A stretch of DNA of 64,000 nucleotides from Lachnospiraceae bacterium (GTDB lineage: Bacteria; Bacillota; Clostridia; Lachnospirales; Lachnospiraceae). Positions within the stretch are counted from its first letter, which is position 1, and every line of letters starts with the position of its first letter. The notes below the pieces were generated by a model that was not told the origin of the DNA, did no database searches, and saw nothing but the letters and a program-made list of their open reading frames with translations. Shown in pieces: positions 48,954 to 57,495 of this stretch. Both the position numbers and the translations under genes were made by a program. The DNA lies in the NCBI GenBank assembly GCA_910575105.1, contig CAJTDK010000005.1, positions 186,001 to 250,000 of the forward strand, given 5' to 3'.

Positions 48954-50868
48954 GGCTTTTGGCCTCCTTTCCATTTGCGATAGCGCCTGTAGGGCATAGC
49001 TGGCTGCACAGTGTACAACCGGTGCACAGGGAGGAGTCGATGCAGACCTTGTCTCCATTAAGGATGAGCGCCGGGCAGCCCAGCTCGCGGATACATTTGC
49101 GGCAGGAGATGCATTTTTCCGAGAGCACATGCATGACTGGGGCAGGCTGCGTGACCGCGATACAGGGAGATCTGAAGACAACCGCCTTAACGCCGGGCTT
49201 TTCTGCGGTACGCTTTACACAGCTTACGGCTTTTTTTAGATCAAGCGGGTCAACAGTCTCAACGGCAGTAAGACCGATGCCTTGCAATACGGCTTCGATA
49301 TTTATCTTGGATGTCATCTCGCCCATCATCGTCTGTCCGGTACCGGGGTGGGGCTGGTGTCCGGTCATGGCGGTGGTGGAGTTATCCAGGATGATGAGCG
49401 TCATGTCCGACTGATTGTACACGGCATTCACAACGCCGGTTATGGCGGAGGCGAAGAAGGTGGAATCTCCCACGAAGGCAAAGCAATGGGTGTCCGGCTC
49501 GATGTGCCCGACGCCCTGCGCGATGCCAAGGCCCGCGCCCATACACAGGCAGGTGTCGACCATGTCAAGAGGCATGGCATTCCCCAGGGTATAGCAGCCG
49601 ATGTCTCCGCAGAAGATGGTCTTCTTTCCTTTCATAGCTGTCTTTACTGCGTAGAAGGACGCACGGTGCGGGCAGCCGGCACACAGAACCGGAGGGCGGA
49701 CGGGAAGGTTAGGCGGGTTATCCGAAGCGGCAGCGGCGGCCGGCACTGCGCGGCGCTCTTCCTGGGCGAGGAAACTGTGGATATCCTCCGATACGCTGTC
49801 CCGGGTGTTCTCCCCTGCGTTTTTCACGTGATGGCTGAGCTTGCCGCAGATCTTCGCCGGGAGATGGTATTTGCCGCACAGATACGTAAGCTCGCGTTCG
49901 ATGACCGGGTCAAGCTCTTCGATACAGAGCACTTCGTCAAGTCCTTCTAAAAATTCCAGCGCCAGCCTTTCCGGGAAGGGATGCGGGGTGGCGATCTTAA
50001 GAAGCGGCACGCTTCCCGCAGTCTTTAGTGCTTCCATGACATAGGTAAAGCTGATGCCTCCGGCGGCGATCCCCCGGCGGGGAGCATGAAGGCTTTCAGC
50101 CGGGACGCCGCAGGGGCCGCCTGATATATCGTCAGGGAGATACTTGGGGCTGCCTGAGCCGCCCGATGCTTTTGCAGGGCGGATGATTTTATTCCGCTCA
50201 TAGGAAGAAAAATCTTCGGCGAGCCTTACATTTCTCTCCTCGATCTTTAGGTGGTTCTGATAGGACAGGCGGGGGAAGATGACCCAGCGGGCAGAGTCCT
50301 TTGCGAATCCGTCCGGCCTGTGTACCGTATATTCGTCCGGGTCTTTTACCGTGACGGAGGCGTAGCTGTGGCACACCCTTGTAGTGGGGCGCAGGAAAAC
50401 AGGAGTCTTGTACTTTTCCGAGCAGGCAAATGCCTCCTGCACCATCTCATAGGCTTCCTGCGCCGAGGACGGGTCGAAGCAGGGAAGCTTTGAAAAGAAA
50501 GAAAAATGTCTGGTATCCTGCTCTGTCTGGGAGGATACCGGGCCGGGGTCGTCCGCCACAAGGACTACCATGCCGCCCTTGACACCGATATAAGCAAGGC
50601 TCATCAGCGGGTCGGCGGCTACGTTAAGTCCCACCTGCTTCATCGTCACCAGGCTTCGGGCGCCGGCGTATGCGGCTCCGGCGGCAACTTCCATAGCGGC
50701 CTTTTCATTGACGGACCACTCGACGTAAGTCTGGTCCGGCCGATGCTTTGCCACAGTCTCTAACACCTCTGTAGAGGGCGTGCCGGGATAGCCGGACACG
50801 AGATTCACTCCAGCGGCGACGGCGCCAAGGGCAATGGCCTCATTGCCCATTAAAAATTCCTTATGCAT
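48946..50868 (-). CDS. iorA: Indolepyruvate ferredoxin oxidoreductase, alpha subunit
   Basis: In this 640-residue subunit, the N-terminal pyrimidine-binding domain starts with GNEAIALGAVAAGVNLVSGY. The thiamine diphosphate domain (about 390-540) includes CAGCPHRASFYAVK and GDIGCYTLGNAMPLDMVDTC. Two [4Fe-4S] sites are at the C-terminus (CISCRKCIRELGCP and CTGCTLCSQLCP). It oxidises indolepyruvate, phenylpyruvate or hydroxyphenylpyruvate from aromatic amino acids. GAGGTGAGATC precedes the ATG. iorA-iorB-paaK form an operon transcribed against the flanking pyr genes. Confidence 0.95.
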   Translation of the reverse strand: MHKEFLMGNEAIALGAVAAGVNLVSGYPGTPSTEVLETVAKHRPDQTYVEWSVNEKAAMEVAAGAAYAGARSLVTMKQVGLNVAADPLMSLAYIGVKGGMVVLVADDPGPVSSQTEQDTRHFSFFSKLPCFDPSSAQEAYEMVQEAFACSEKYKTPVFLRPTTRVCHSYASVTVKDPDEYTVHRPDGFAKDSARWVIFPRLSYQNHLKIEERNVRLAEDFSSYERNKIIRPAKASGGSGSPKYLPDDISGGPCGVPAESLHAPRRGIAAGGISFTYVMEALKTAGSVPLLKIATPHPFPERLALEFLEGLDEVLCIEELDPVIERELTYLCGKYHLPAKICGKLSHHVKNAGENTRDSVSEDIHSFLAQEERRAVPAAAAASDNPPNLPVRPPVLCAGCPHRASFYAVKTAMKGKKTIFCGDIGCYTLGNAMPLDMVDTCLCMGAGLGIAQGVGHIEPDTHCFAFVGDSTFFASAITGVVNAVYNQSDMTLIILDNSTTAMTGHQPHPGTGQTMMGEMTSKINIEAVLQGIGLTAVETVDPLDLKKAVSCVKRTAEKPGVKAVVFRSPCIAVTQPAPVMHVLSEKCISCRKCIRELGCPALILNGDKVCIDSSLCTGCTLCSQLCPTGAIANGKEAKSRE

Positions 50869-51039
50869 GATCTCACCTCTGATTTGTAATGCTGTTGAAA
50901 ATATTCCTAACTATTGTATCATAATGTGGGGAATACAAAAACATTTTTTTGTTATACGGTTTTGTAATTTGGCAAGACGGATAAAATTGCAGAGATTTAA
51001 TCCGGAATGGTTATGTCGGAGGAGGACAGAACAAAAGAG

Positions 51040-51068
51040 TTGAACGTAAATGATGAATATGTTAAAAT
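51040..51068 (+). promoter_or_regulatory. pyrE promoter
   Basis: TTGAAC at 51040 and TAAAAT at 51063 are 17 bp apart, about 60 bp before the pyrE ATG. Confidence 0.7.
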
Positions 51069-51127
51069 TGAGAAAATATCGAATGACAGATATGGCATAA
51101 GCCGTAAGGATAAAGGAGAATTATTTT

Positions 51128-51808
51128 ATGGAGACATACAAAAAAGAATTTATTGAATTCATGGTAGAAAGCGACGTGCTGAAGTTCGGAGAGTTTACGC
51201 TGAAGAGCGGGAGGAAGTCGCCGTTTTTTATGAATGCGGGAGCCTATGTGACAGGAACCCAGCTTTGTAAGCTTGGCGAATATTACGCGAAGGCGATCCA
51301 CGATACCTACGGTCTTGATTTTGACGTGCTGTTCGGGCCTGCCTATAAGGGAATCCCCCTTGCGGTAGCCGCGACGATGGCGATAAGTAAGCTGTACGGC
51401 AAGGATATCCGCTACTGTTCCAATCGGAAAGAGGTGAAAGACCACGGCGATACGGGTATTCTTCTCGGGAGTAAGCTAAAGGACGGCGACCGGGTTGTGA
51501 TCATCGAGGATGTAACGACGTCTGGGAAGTCGATCGAAGAGACGTTTCCCATTATAAAGGCTCAGGCGGACGTAGAGGTGAAGGGGCTTATCGTCTCCCT
51601 CAACCGGATGGAAGTCGGAAAGGGAGGAACGTTAAGCGCGCTGGATGAGATCCGGGAGTTATACGGCTTTCGGGCGAGCGCTATTGTGACGATGGAGGAA
51701 GTTGTTGCACACCTTTACAATCAGCCGTGCAACGGAAAAATTGTCATCGATGATACATTAAAATCAGCAATTGATGCATATTATGAACAGTACGGTGCAA
51801 GAGCTTAA
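51128..51808 (+). CDS. pyrE: Orotate phosphoribosyltransferase
   Basis: This 226-residue enzyme joins orotate to PRPP to make OMP. The PRPP motif VVIIEDVTTSGKSIEET is near residue 120, with the flexible catalytic loop RKEVKDHGDTGILLGSKL before it and FGEFTLKSGRKSPFFMNAGA at the N-terminus. GGATAAAGGAG precedes the ATG. It is separated from pyrCFKD by the inverted iorAB-paaK group but points the same way, and it has its own promoter. Confidence 0.96.
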   Translation: METYKKEFIEFMVESDVLKFGEFTLKSGRKSPFFMNAGAYVTGTQLCKLGEYYAKAIHDTYGLDFDVLFGPAYKGIPLAVAATMAISKLYGKDIRYCSNRKEVKDHGDTGILLGSKLKDGDRVVIIEDVTTSGKSIEETFPIIKAQADVEVKGLIVSLNRMEVGKGGTLSALDEIRELYGFRASAIVTMEEVVAHLYNQPCNGKIVIDDTLKSAIDAYYEQYGARA

Positions 51809-51846
51809 GAGCATGGCACGGTAAAATATCTGAGGAGGGGTTGGAG

Positions 51847-51999
51847 ATGAACGAAAAGGCATATAAGACGATGGGAATCACAGGGGCGGCAAGCATAGCC
51901 GTCGGAATAGTAGCGCTTGTGATTGGGATTACGCTGGGCGTGATCTCGGTGATCAGCGGTGCGCAGCTTTTAAAGGACAGAAAGGGGCTTACGTTTTAA
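51847..51999 (+). CDS. Small single-pass membrane protein (50 residues)
   Basis: ATG 51847 follows GAGGAGGGG. The protein is MNEKAYKTMGITG, then a hydrophobic helix (about residues 13-38, AASIAVGIVALVIGITLGVI), then the short basic tail LLKDRKGLTF. No family was recognised. It lies 38 bp after pyrE and just before the VanZ-like gene, so it may start a small group of membrane-protein genes. The good ribosome site and balanced codon use support a real gene. Confidence 0.7.
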   Translation: MNEKAYKTMGITGAASIAVGIVALVIGITLGVISVISGAQLLKDRKGLTF

Positions 52000-52034
52000 G
52001 AGGATAGTATGAAGGCAGAAGGGGAGCTATATAT

Positions 52035-52571
52035 TTGAATGTAAGGGACAAAAAAAGGATTCGGTTTATCGGGAAGATTTTATTTGTACTTTATATTGCA
52101 TTTATCATATATTTTCTGATATTCTCTGACTGGTACGGGCGCTCCGGCGTGACAGCGGAGTACCGTTATAATCTGGTATTGTTCCGGGAGATTAAAAGGT
52201 TCTGGCAATACCGGGAGCAGCTTGGGATGTTTGCTATGTTCACGAATCTGTTCGGCAATGTCCTGATCTTTATGCCGTTCGGCTTTTTTATGCCGGTAGC
52301 CTGTAAAAACCGTAGATTTTTTTCGGCGTTTTTCTACAGCTTCGGCCTGAGCCTGTGCGTGGAGACATTTCAGCTTGTGGCAAAGGTGGGCAGTTTTGAT
52401 GTGGATGACCTGCTTTTGAATACAGTCGGAGGGGCAGCAGGGTATGTCCTGTATGCGGGATGTAATGCAATAAGGAGAAGATATGTTTATCAAAAGACAA
52501 AAGGATTCAGCGGAAGACAGAGAGAAAGAGCTTGCAAGGGCGAGGGCAAGGCAGCGCAAAAAGCTGATTAA
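52035..52571 (+). CDS. VanZ family membrane protein
   Basis: This 178-residue protein has four transmembrane segments. VanZ-like features are YRYNLVLFREIKRFWQYRE, NLFGNVLIFMPFGFFMP, SLCVETFQLVAKVGSFDVDD and LLNTVGGAAGYVL. The family is named for a glycopeptide-resistance accessory protein (teicoplanin), but most members have unknown roles. It starts with TTG at 52035, 9 nt after AGGGGAG; no in-frame ATG lies close by. The last 89 bp overlap the next gene in another frame, so the Lys/Arg-rich tail may be poorly conserved. Confidence 0.88.
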   Translation: MNVRDKKRIRFIGKILFVLYIAFIIYFLIFSDWYGRSGVTAEYRYNLVLFREIKRFWQYREQLGMFAMFTNLFGNVLIFMPFGFFMPVACKNRRFFSAFFYSFGLSLCVETFQLVAKVGSFDVDDLLLNTVGGAAGYVLYAGCNAIRRRYVYQKTKGFSGRQRERACKGEGKAAQKAD

Positions 52572-52878
52572 GACAAGGTACGGGCAGAGACAGAAAAAGC
52601 ATGCCAGGAAGGGGATACAGTCCTGCATGCTGGCTGTGCTGGCCGTCGGCTTGGTCATTATGATGGTAGTCAATTCGTTTAAGGCGAAGGGGGATATCAG
52701 CATATTATACGGGCTTTTAGGCTTTGCGGTGCCGGTGATCGCCTGGCGCGGGCTTGTGTATGCCGTCCGCGGTTTTAATGAAAGGGAGAAGAATTACATA
52801 ACATGCAAGATCGGTGCTGGGTGCAATGGCGCGGTGATCTTATGTGTGTGTGCAATATTTATCAGGGGGCTTTTTTAG
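52483..52878 (+). CDS. Membrane protein of unknown function
   Basis: This 131-residue protein has a highly basic N-terminal helix (residues 1-45, many Arg and Lys), then three hydrophobic segments (about 48-66, 72-92 and 108-130), giving a small polytopic membrane protein; it resembles the DUF6142 type from memory. AAGGAGAAGAT precedes the ATG. It overlaps the VanZ-like gene by 89 bp and stops directly before the aminopeptidase ATG, so the three genes are probably one transcript. Function is unknown. Confidence 0.75.
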   Translation: MFIKRQKDSAEDREKELARARARQRKKLIKTRYGQRQKKHARKGIQSCMLAVLAVGLVIMMVVNSFKAKGDISILYGLLGFAVPVIAWRGLVYAVRGFNEREKNYITCKIGAGCNGAVILCVCAIFIRGLF

Positions 52879-54942
52879 ATGACAGAAGAAAGATATGCGC
52901 TTGCGATCGGCCGGATCCGGGAGATGGCAGAGGAACAGACAGTAGAAGATGCCAGGTTCCGGGACTATTTCCGCAGGATGGCTGATTTTGTTATGATGAC
53001 TGACGAACTGAGGACTGCGCTTTCGGACGGCTCTTATGAGGCTATGGAGATAGAAGAGCTTAAGGAGTGGAACCGCAGGCTGTACGCGGACATTTTGCCG
53101 GGGAAGTATGAGACGAGCTATGCCAATCCGGCGTTTGCGGTCAGGGAGCTTTCAGAAGAGTACGGGGGCTTATTGAGCTTTCTGTACGCGGAGCTTCGGG
53201 GAATTATTGTGTATGCGTTCGAGAAAAAGACCGCATATATGGATATCCTGATGGAGCTTCTTATCGAGGTCTACAACCAGTTCGAAGAGGGGATTCCGGA
53301 GGTAAGGCATATTAAGGGTATCCTGTACTGGTATGCCAGCGATTACTGCGATGTGTTTGTGGCTGACCGGATCAGGGAGCAGATACGGCCGGAGGAGTCA
53401 TTTGCCGCGGACATCATCCGGGACAGTGATCTTTCGGATCTTAAGTATCTATACCGGTTCGGGGAGTATGTCAGTGAAAATGAGTTAAGGAGCGCACAGT
53501 ACCTGAACAGCCTGCCAAATGAGACGGTCCAGAAGATGGCTGACGTCTATACGGAAGGCTACCGGAGGGGCTTTGTGAATACGGGAAAGGATCTGACGAA
53601 GAAATCTGTGGTGAATATCCGGTATGTGTTAGGCTTTGAGCGGGTGGTGAGGAAGTCTATGGAAAACTTTGCAAAGATGGGGCTTTCTACGGTCATCTAT
53701 CGTGCGTCGGTGACCGCTCTTACGAAACGTCAGCATATCCGGATCGGATACTGCGGGGGCAATCCTAATCCGCAGTACGATTATGACCACAGGAACGATC
53801 AGGCGCTGTTTTTGGACAAGCAGTTTGTAGAGCGCAAGCTGGAGGTCATCCAAACCACCTATGAGAGATATAAAGCGGAGGCGGAGCAGTTTGCAGGGCC
53901 TGCGTGCATAGAGGTGTTCGGGGAGAAGCCGTTCTCTCCGGAGGTAAAAAAAGAGGCGGTGAGGCTTACTGGGAAGCAGGAGGAGCTTTCCCTCCAGTTT
54001 GACAGCCGCCAGAGCCAGATCACGAATGCGTATATCCGGGGAGACGAGAGGAGCTATACCATCATCGCCTATCCTGTGCCGGAGATCGGACAGGACTATG
54101 AAGAGATCTTTGAGGAGATCATAAAGATCAATACGCTGGATGCGAAGGTCTACGAGAGGGTGCAGCAGACGCTTATTGACGCGCTGGATGAAGGAGAGTG
54201 TGTCCGTATCCTGGGAACGGGAGCAAACCGCACGGATCTGACGGTGAAGCTTTGTAAACTGTCGGATCCGGATAAGGAGACAATTTTTGAAAACTGCGTG
54301 GCGGATGTGAATATTCCGGTGGGCGAGGTGTTCACTTCTCCTGTGCTTGAGGGCACGAACGGGGTGCTGCATGTCAGCAGGGTGTATCTGAATGAGCTGC
54401 AGTTTAAAGATCTGGAGATTGAATTTGCCAACGGGATGATCTCGGATTACCGCTGCGGTAATTTTGAGCGGGAGCTTGAGAACAAGGAGTATATCCGGGA
54501 CAATATCCTGCATAAGCAGCCTACGCTTCCCCTCGGTGAATTTGCTATCGGGACCAACACGACGGCTTATGCGGCGGCAAAGAGATACGGGATAGAGGAT
54601 AAGCTGCCGATCCTTATCGCGGAGAAGATGGGTCCCCATTTCGCGGTGGGAGATACATGCTATAGCTGGAGCGAGGATGTAAAGGTGTATAATCCCAATG
54701 GGAAGGAGATCGTCGCCCGGGATAATTCGGTGTCGGCGCTCCGGAAGGAAGATGTGTCCAAGGCGTATTTCCACTGCCACACGGATATTACCATCCCTTA
54801 CGAGGAGCTGAAAAGCATCACGGTGGCGACAGCGGCGGGAAAGGAGATTACTTTGCTGGAGAACGGTAGGTTCGTGCTGCCGGGGACGGAAGTTTTGAAT
54901 GAACCGTTGAAAAAGATGGGGGAATCATGTATGATGGATTAG
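52879..54942 (+). CDS. M29-type aminopeptidase with extra N-terminal domain
   Basis: In this 687-residue protein, the C-terminal half (about 330-687) is a peptidase M29 (AmpS/PepS) domain: VRILGTGANRTDLTVKL, IPVGEVFTSPVLEGT and LGEFAIGTNTTAYAA supply the two metal-binding Glu, and EKMGPHFAVGD and YFHCHTDITI supply His, His and Asp. Ordinary M29 enzymes have about 410 residues; here about 280 mostly helical N-terminal residues of unknown fold precede the catalytic domain. It would release N-terminal residues from peptides in the cytosol. The ATG directly follows the stop of the membrane-protein gene. Confidence 0.87.
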   Translation: MTEERYALAIGRIREMAEEQTVEDARFRDYFRRMADFVMMTDELRTALSDGSYEAMEIEELKEWNRRLYADILPGKYETSYANPAFAVRELSEEYGGLLSFLYAELRGIIVYAFEKKTAYMDILMELLIEVYNQFEEGIPEVRHIKGILYWYASDYCDVFVADRIREQIRPEESFAADIIRDSDLSDLKYLYRFGEYVSENELRSAQYLNSLPNETVQKMADVYTEGYRRGFVNTGKDLTKKSVVNIRYVLGFERVVRKSMENFAKMGLSTVIYRASVTALTKRQHIRIGYCGGNPNPQYDYDHRNDQALFLDKQFVERKLEVIQTTYERYKAEAEQFAGPACIEVFGEKPFSPEVKKEAVRLTGKQEELSLQFDSRQSQITNAYIRGDERSYTIIAYPVPEIGQDYEEIFEEIIKINTLDAKVYERVQQTLIDALDEGECVRILGTGANRTDLTVKLCKLSDPDKETIFENCVADVNIPVGEVFTSPVLEGTNGVLHVSRVYLNELQFKDLEIEFANGMISDYRCGNFERELENKEYIRDNILHKQPTLPLGEFAIGTNTTAYAAAKRYGIEDKLPILIAEKMGPHFAVGDTCYSWSEDVKVYNPNGKEIVARDNSVSALRKEDVSKAYFHCHTDITIPYEELKSITVATAAGKEITLLENGRFVLPGTEVLNEPLKKMGESCMMD

Positions 54943-55020
54943 TGTTTTAACGGTATTATCCTGTATCAGATACATTAAGCTTTTTAATAGATTATAAATT
55001 AAAGAAAGGATGAAGAAGAT

Positions 55021-55530
55021 ATGCCAAAAGTAGGAATTGTAATGGGCAGTGATTCGGACCTTAAGGTGATGAGCAAGGCTGCCAAGATGCTGGAGAAGTT
55101 TGGGATTGATTATGAGATAACGATTATCTCGGCACACAGAGAGCCGGATGTGTTTTTTGAGTGGGCGAAAGCCGCCGAAGGGAAGGGCATAAAGGTGATC
55201 ATCGCCGGAGCGGGCATGGCAGCCCATCTTCCGGGGATGTGCGCGGCGCTGTTTCCGATGCCGGTTGTGGGCGTACCCCTTTCCGGGAAGAATCTTGACG
55301 GCGAGGATGCACTGCTTTCTATCGTCCAGATGCCGCCGGGAATCCCGGTTGCTACAGTGGCTATCGACGGGGGCATGAACGCGGCGATTCTTGCGGCGAA
55401 GATTCTTGCCGTATCGGACGGAGAGCTTTTAGCTAAACTGAAGGCGTATGCCAAGGAGATGAAGGAGACGGTGCAGGGAAAGGCCGCGAAGCTAGATGAG
55501 ATCGGCTATGAGGCGTACCTGAACAGCTAA
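55021..55530 (+). CDS. purE: N5-carboxyaminoimidazole ribonucleotide mutase
   Basis: This 169-residue enzyme of purine synthesis (class I) has the signature GIVMGSDSDLKVMSKAAKML, the catalytic SAHREPD, and GAGMAAHLPGMCAA plus PLSGKNLDGEDALLSIVQMP. AAAGGATGAAG precedes the ATG. The coding end lies in unit 1 of a 35-bp tandem repeat that continues beyond the stop. It precedes purM, purN and purD on the same strand. Confidence 0.97.
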   Translation: MPKVGIVMGSDSDLKVMSKAAKMLEKFGIDYEITIISAHREPDVFFEWAKAAEGKGIKVIIAGAGMAAHLPGMCAALFPMPVVGVPLSGKNLDGEDALLSIVQMPPGIPVATVAIDGGMNAAILAAKILAVSDGELLAKLKAYAKEMKETVQGKAAKLDEIGYEAYLNS

Positions 55531-55594
55531 ATGAGATTGTCGGTGAGGCGTACTTGAACGGCTGAATAAGATTGTCGGTGAGGCGTACCTGATC
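55490..55594. repeat. 35-bp tandem repeat made from the purE tail
   Basis: Three units of 35 bp: 55490-55524 (inside purE), 55525-55559 and 55560-55594. They share the core GAGGCGTACYTGA and the ATGAGATYG-type start. Units 2 and 3 are closest to each other. 35 is not a multiple of three, so the extra units are out of frame and untranslated. Confidence 0.85.
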
Positions 55595-55732
55595 AGACAG
55601 ATCAGTATGCGGGGCAGAGTTGGTAAACGGGAAACAAAAGTGAGTGAAGCTGCTGTCCACACGGGCCTGTGCATCTGCAGTACAGGCTGTGAAAAAGGAT
55701 ACGGCGGCGTTAAATAAGCGAGGATAGATATT

Positions 55733-56758
55733 ATGGATTATAAAAAAGCAGGCGTTGATATTGAGGCGGGTTACAAGTCGGTGGAGCTGATGAAAAAGCA
55801 TGTAAAGGAGACTATGCGCCCGGAAGTCTTGGGAGGGCTTGGCGGATTTGCGGGGGCATTTGACTTAAGCGCCATCAAGAATATGGATGAGCCGGTGCTC
55901 CTTTCCGGGACGGACGGCTGCGGGACGAAAGTTAAGCTGGCGTTTGTTATGGACAAGCATGATACCATCGGCATTGATGCTGTGGCGATGTGTGTGAATG
56001 ATATCGCCTGCTCCGGCGGCGAGCCGTTGTTCTTCCTGGATTATATCGCATGCGGCAAGAATTATCCGGAAAAGATCGCGGCTATCGTGAGCGGCGTGGC
56101 GGAGGGCTGCAAGCAGTCTGAGTGCGCGCTGGTTGGCGGCGAGACGGCGGAGCATCCGGGACTTATGCCGGTGGATGAGTACGATCTGGCAGGATTTGCG
56201 GTAGGTGTCGCGGATAAGAAGGAGATCATTAACGGACAGGACATTAAGCCGGGTGACGTGCTGATCGGCATGGCGTCAAGCGGTGTGCACAGCAATGGAT
56301 TTTCCCTTGTCCGCAGTGTGTTTGAGATGACAAAGGAGTCGCTGGATACATATTATGACGAGCTTGGAAAGACACTTGGGGAGGCGTTGATCGCTCCGAC
56401 GAAAATCTATGTAAAAGCGCTTAAGAGCGCGAAAAACAGCGGTGTCAGGGTAAAGGGCTGCAGTCATATTACCGGCGGCGGTTTCTACGAGAATGTGCCC
56501 AGGATGCTGCCGGAGGGCGTGCATGCGGTGATCGAAAAGGGCAGCTATGAGGTTCCGGCGATCTTTAGGCTGTTGGCGGCGAAGGGCGATATCGCCGAGG
56601 AGATGATGTATAATACGTTTAATATGGGACTTGGCATGGTGATCGCCGTAGCCCCGGAGGATAAGGAGAAGGCCATGGCGGCGATCGCGGCGGCCGGCGA
56701 GACAGCTTATGTGGTAGGACGCATCGACGAGGGAGAAAAAGGAGTTACATTATGTTAG
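55733..56758 (+). CDS. purM: Phosphoribosylformylglycinamidine cyclo-ligase
   Basis: This 341-residue AIR synthetase has the blocks [58 protein letters not shown] and the glycine-rich [18 protein letters not shown]. It converts FGAM to AIR using ATP. The preceding 203-bp gap holds the purE-derived repeat. It overlaps purN by 7 bp. Confidence 0.97.
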   Translation: MDYKKAGVDIEAGYKSVELMKKHVKETMRPEVLGGLGGFAGAFDLSAIKNMDEPVLLSGTDGCGTKVKLAFVMDKHDTIGIDAVAMCVNDIACSGGEPLFFLDYIACGKNYPEKIAAIVSGVAEGCKQSECALVGGETAEHPGLMPVDEYDLAGFAVGVADKKEIINGQDIKPGDVLIGMASSGVHSNGFSLVRSVFEMTKESLDTYYDELGKTLGEALIAPTKIYVKALKSAKNSGVRVKGCSHITGGGFYENVPRMLPEGVHAVIEKGSYEVPAIFRLLAAKGDIAEEMMYNTFNMGLGMVIAVAPEDKEKAMAAIAAAGETAYVVGRIDEGEKGVTLC

Positions 56759-57378
56759 ATATAGCAGTGCTGGTGTCTGGCGGCGGGACGAACCTGCAGG
56801 CGGTCATTGACGCGGTGGAGTCCGGAGGGATCACGAATACAAGGATTACGGGAGTCATCAGTAACAATAAGAACGCCTATGCGCTGGAACGGGCGAAAGA
56901 GCATGGGATTAAGAGTATCTGCGTTTCTCCGAAGGATTTTCCGTCGAGAGCGGAGTTTAATCAAGGATTTCTGGAGGCGGTGGACGCACTTGAGCCGGAT
57001 CTGGTCGTGCTGGCCGGTTTTCTCGTGGTGATCCCTCCGGAGATGATAGAGAAGTACAGAAACCGTATGATCAACATACACCCGTCCCTGATCCCGTCTT
57101 TCTGCGGGACAGGCTATTATGGGCTTAAGGTGCATGAGGCGGCGCTTTCACGGGGCGTTAAGGTAGTCGGCGCAACGGTTCATTTTGTAGATGAAGGGAC
57201 GGATACGGGGCCGATCATCCTGCAGAAGGCGGTAGAAGTGGAACAGGGTGACACGCCGGAGGTTCTGCAGAGACGTGTCATGGAACAGGCTGAGTGGAAG
57301 ATCCTGCCCCGGGCAATCGATCTGATCGCCAACGGGCGGGTTAAGGTAGAAGACGGGAAAACGGTTATTTTGCAATAG
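56752..57378 (+). CDS. purN: Phosphoribosylglycinamide formyltransferase
   Basis: This 208-residue enzyme transfers formyl from 10-formyl-tetrahydrofolate to GAR. The substrate motif [15 protein letters not shown] is at the start; the catalytic block [17 protein letters not shown] (Asn, His) is near residue 105; and the Asp in [14 protein letters not shown] completes the site. The ATG overlaps the purM end by 7 bp, which indicates coupling. Confidence 0.96.
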   Translation: MLDIAVLVSGGGTNLQAVIDAVESGGITNTRITGVISNNKNAYALERAKEHGIKSICVSPKDFPSRAEFNQGFLEAVDALEPDLVVLAGFLVVIPPEMIEKYRNRMINIHPSLIPSFCGTGYYGLKVHEAALSRGVKVVGATVHFVDEGTDTGPIILQKAVEVEQGDTPEVLQRRVMEQAEWKILPRAIDLIANGRVKVEDGKTVILQ

Positions 57379-57495
57379 CGTCTGCTGCCTGCGGGGACGA
57401 AGGGAACCCTGGCACAGCGCTGTCATTGCGGATAAACTATAGTGCAGGAACTAAGTGGTAAAAGTAGTTGAGGAGGATAACAGGAGGAAACGATA

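Noticed and set aside
48954-49181. N-terminal extension of the iorB frame over iorA.
   Set aside because: The upstream part is out-of-frame iorA sequence; AAAGGAGG with the GTG at 48953 gives a standard-length IorB.
51009-51154. A short open frame starting ATGGTTATGTCGGAGG that runs into pyrE.
   Set aside because: It spans the pyrE promoter, lacks a ribosome site and overlaps the pyrE start in another frame.
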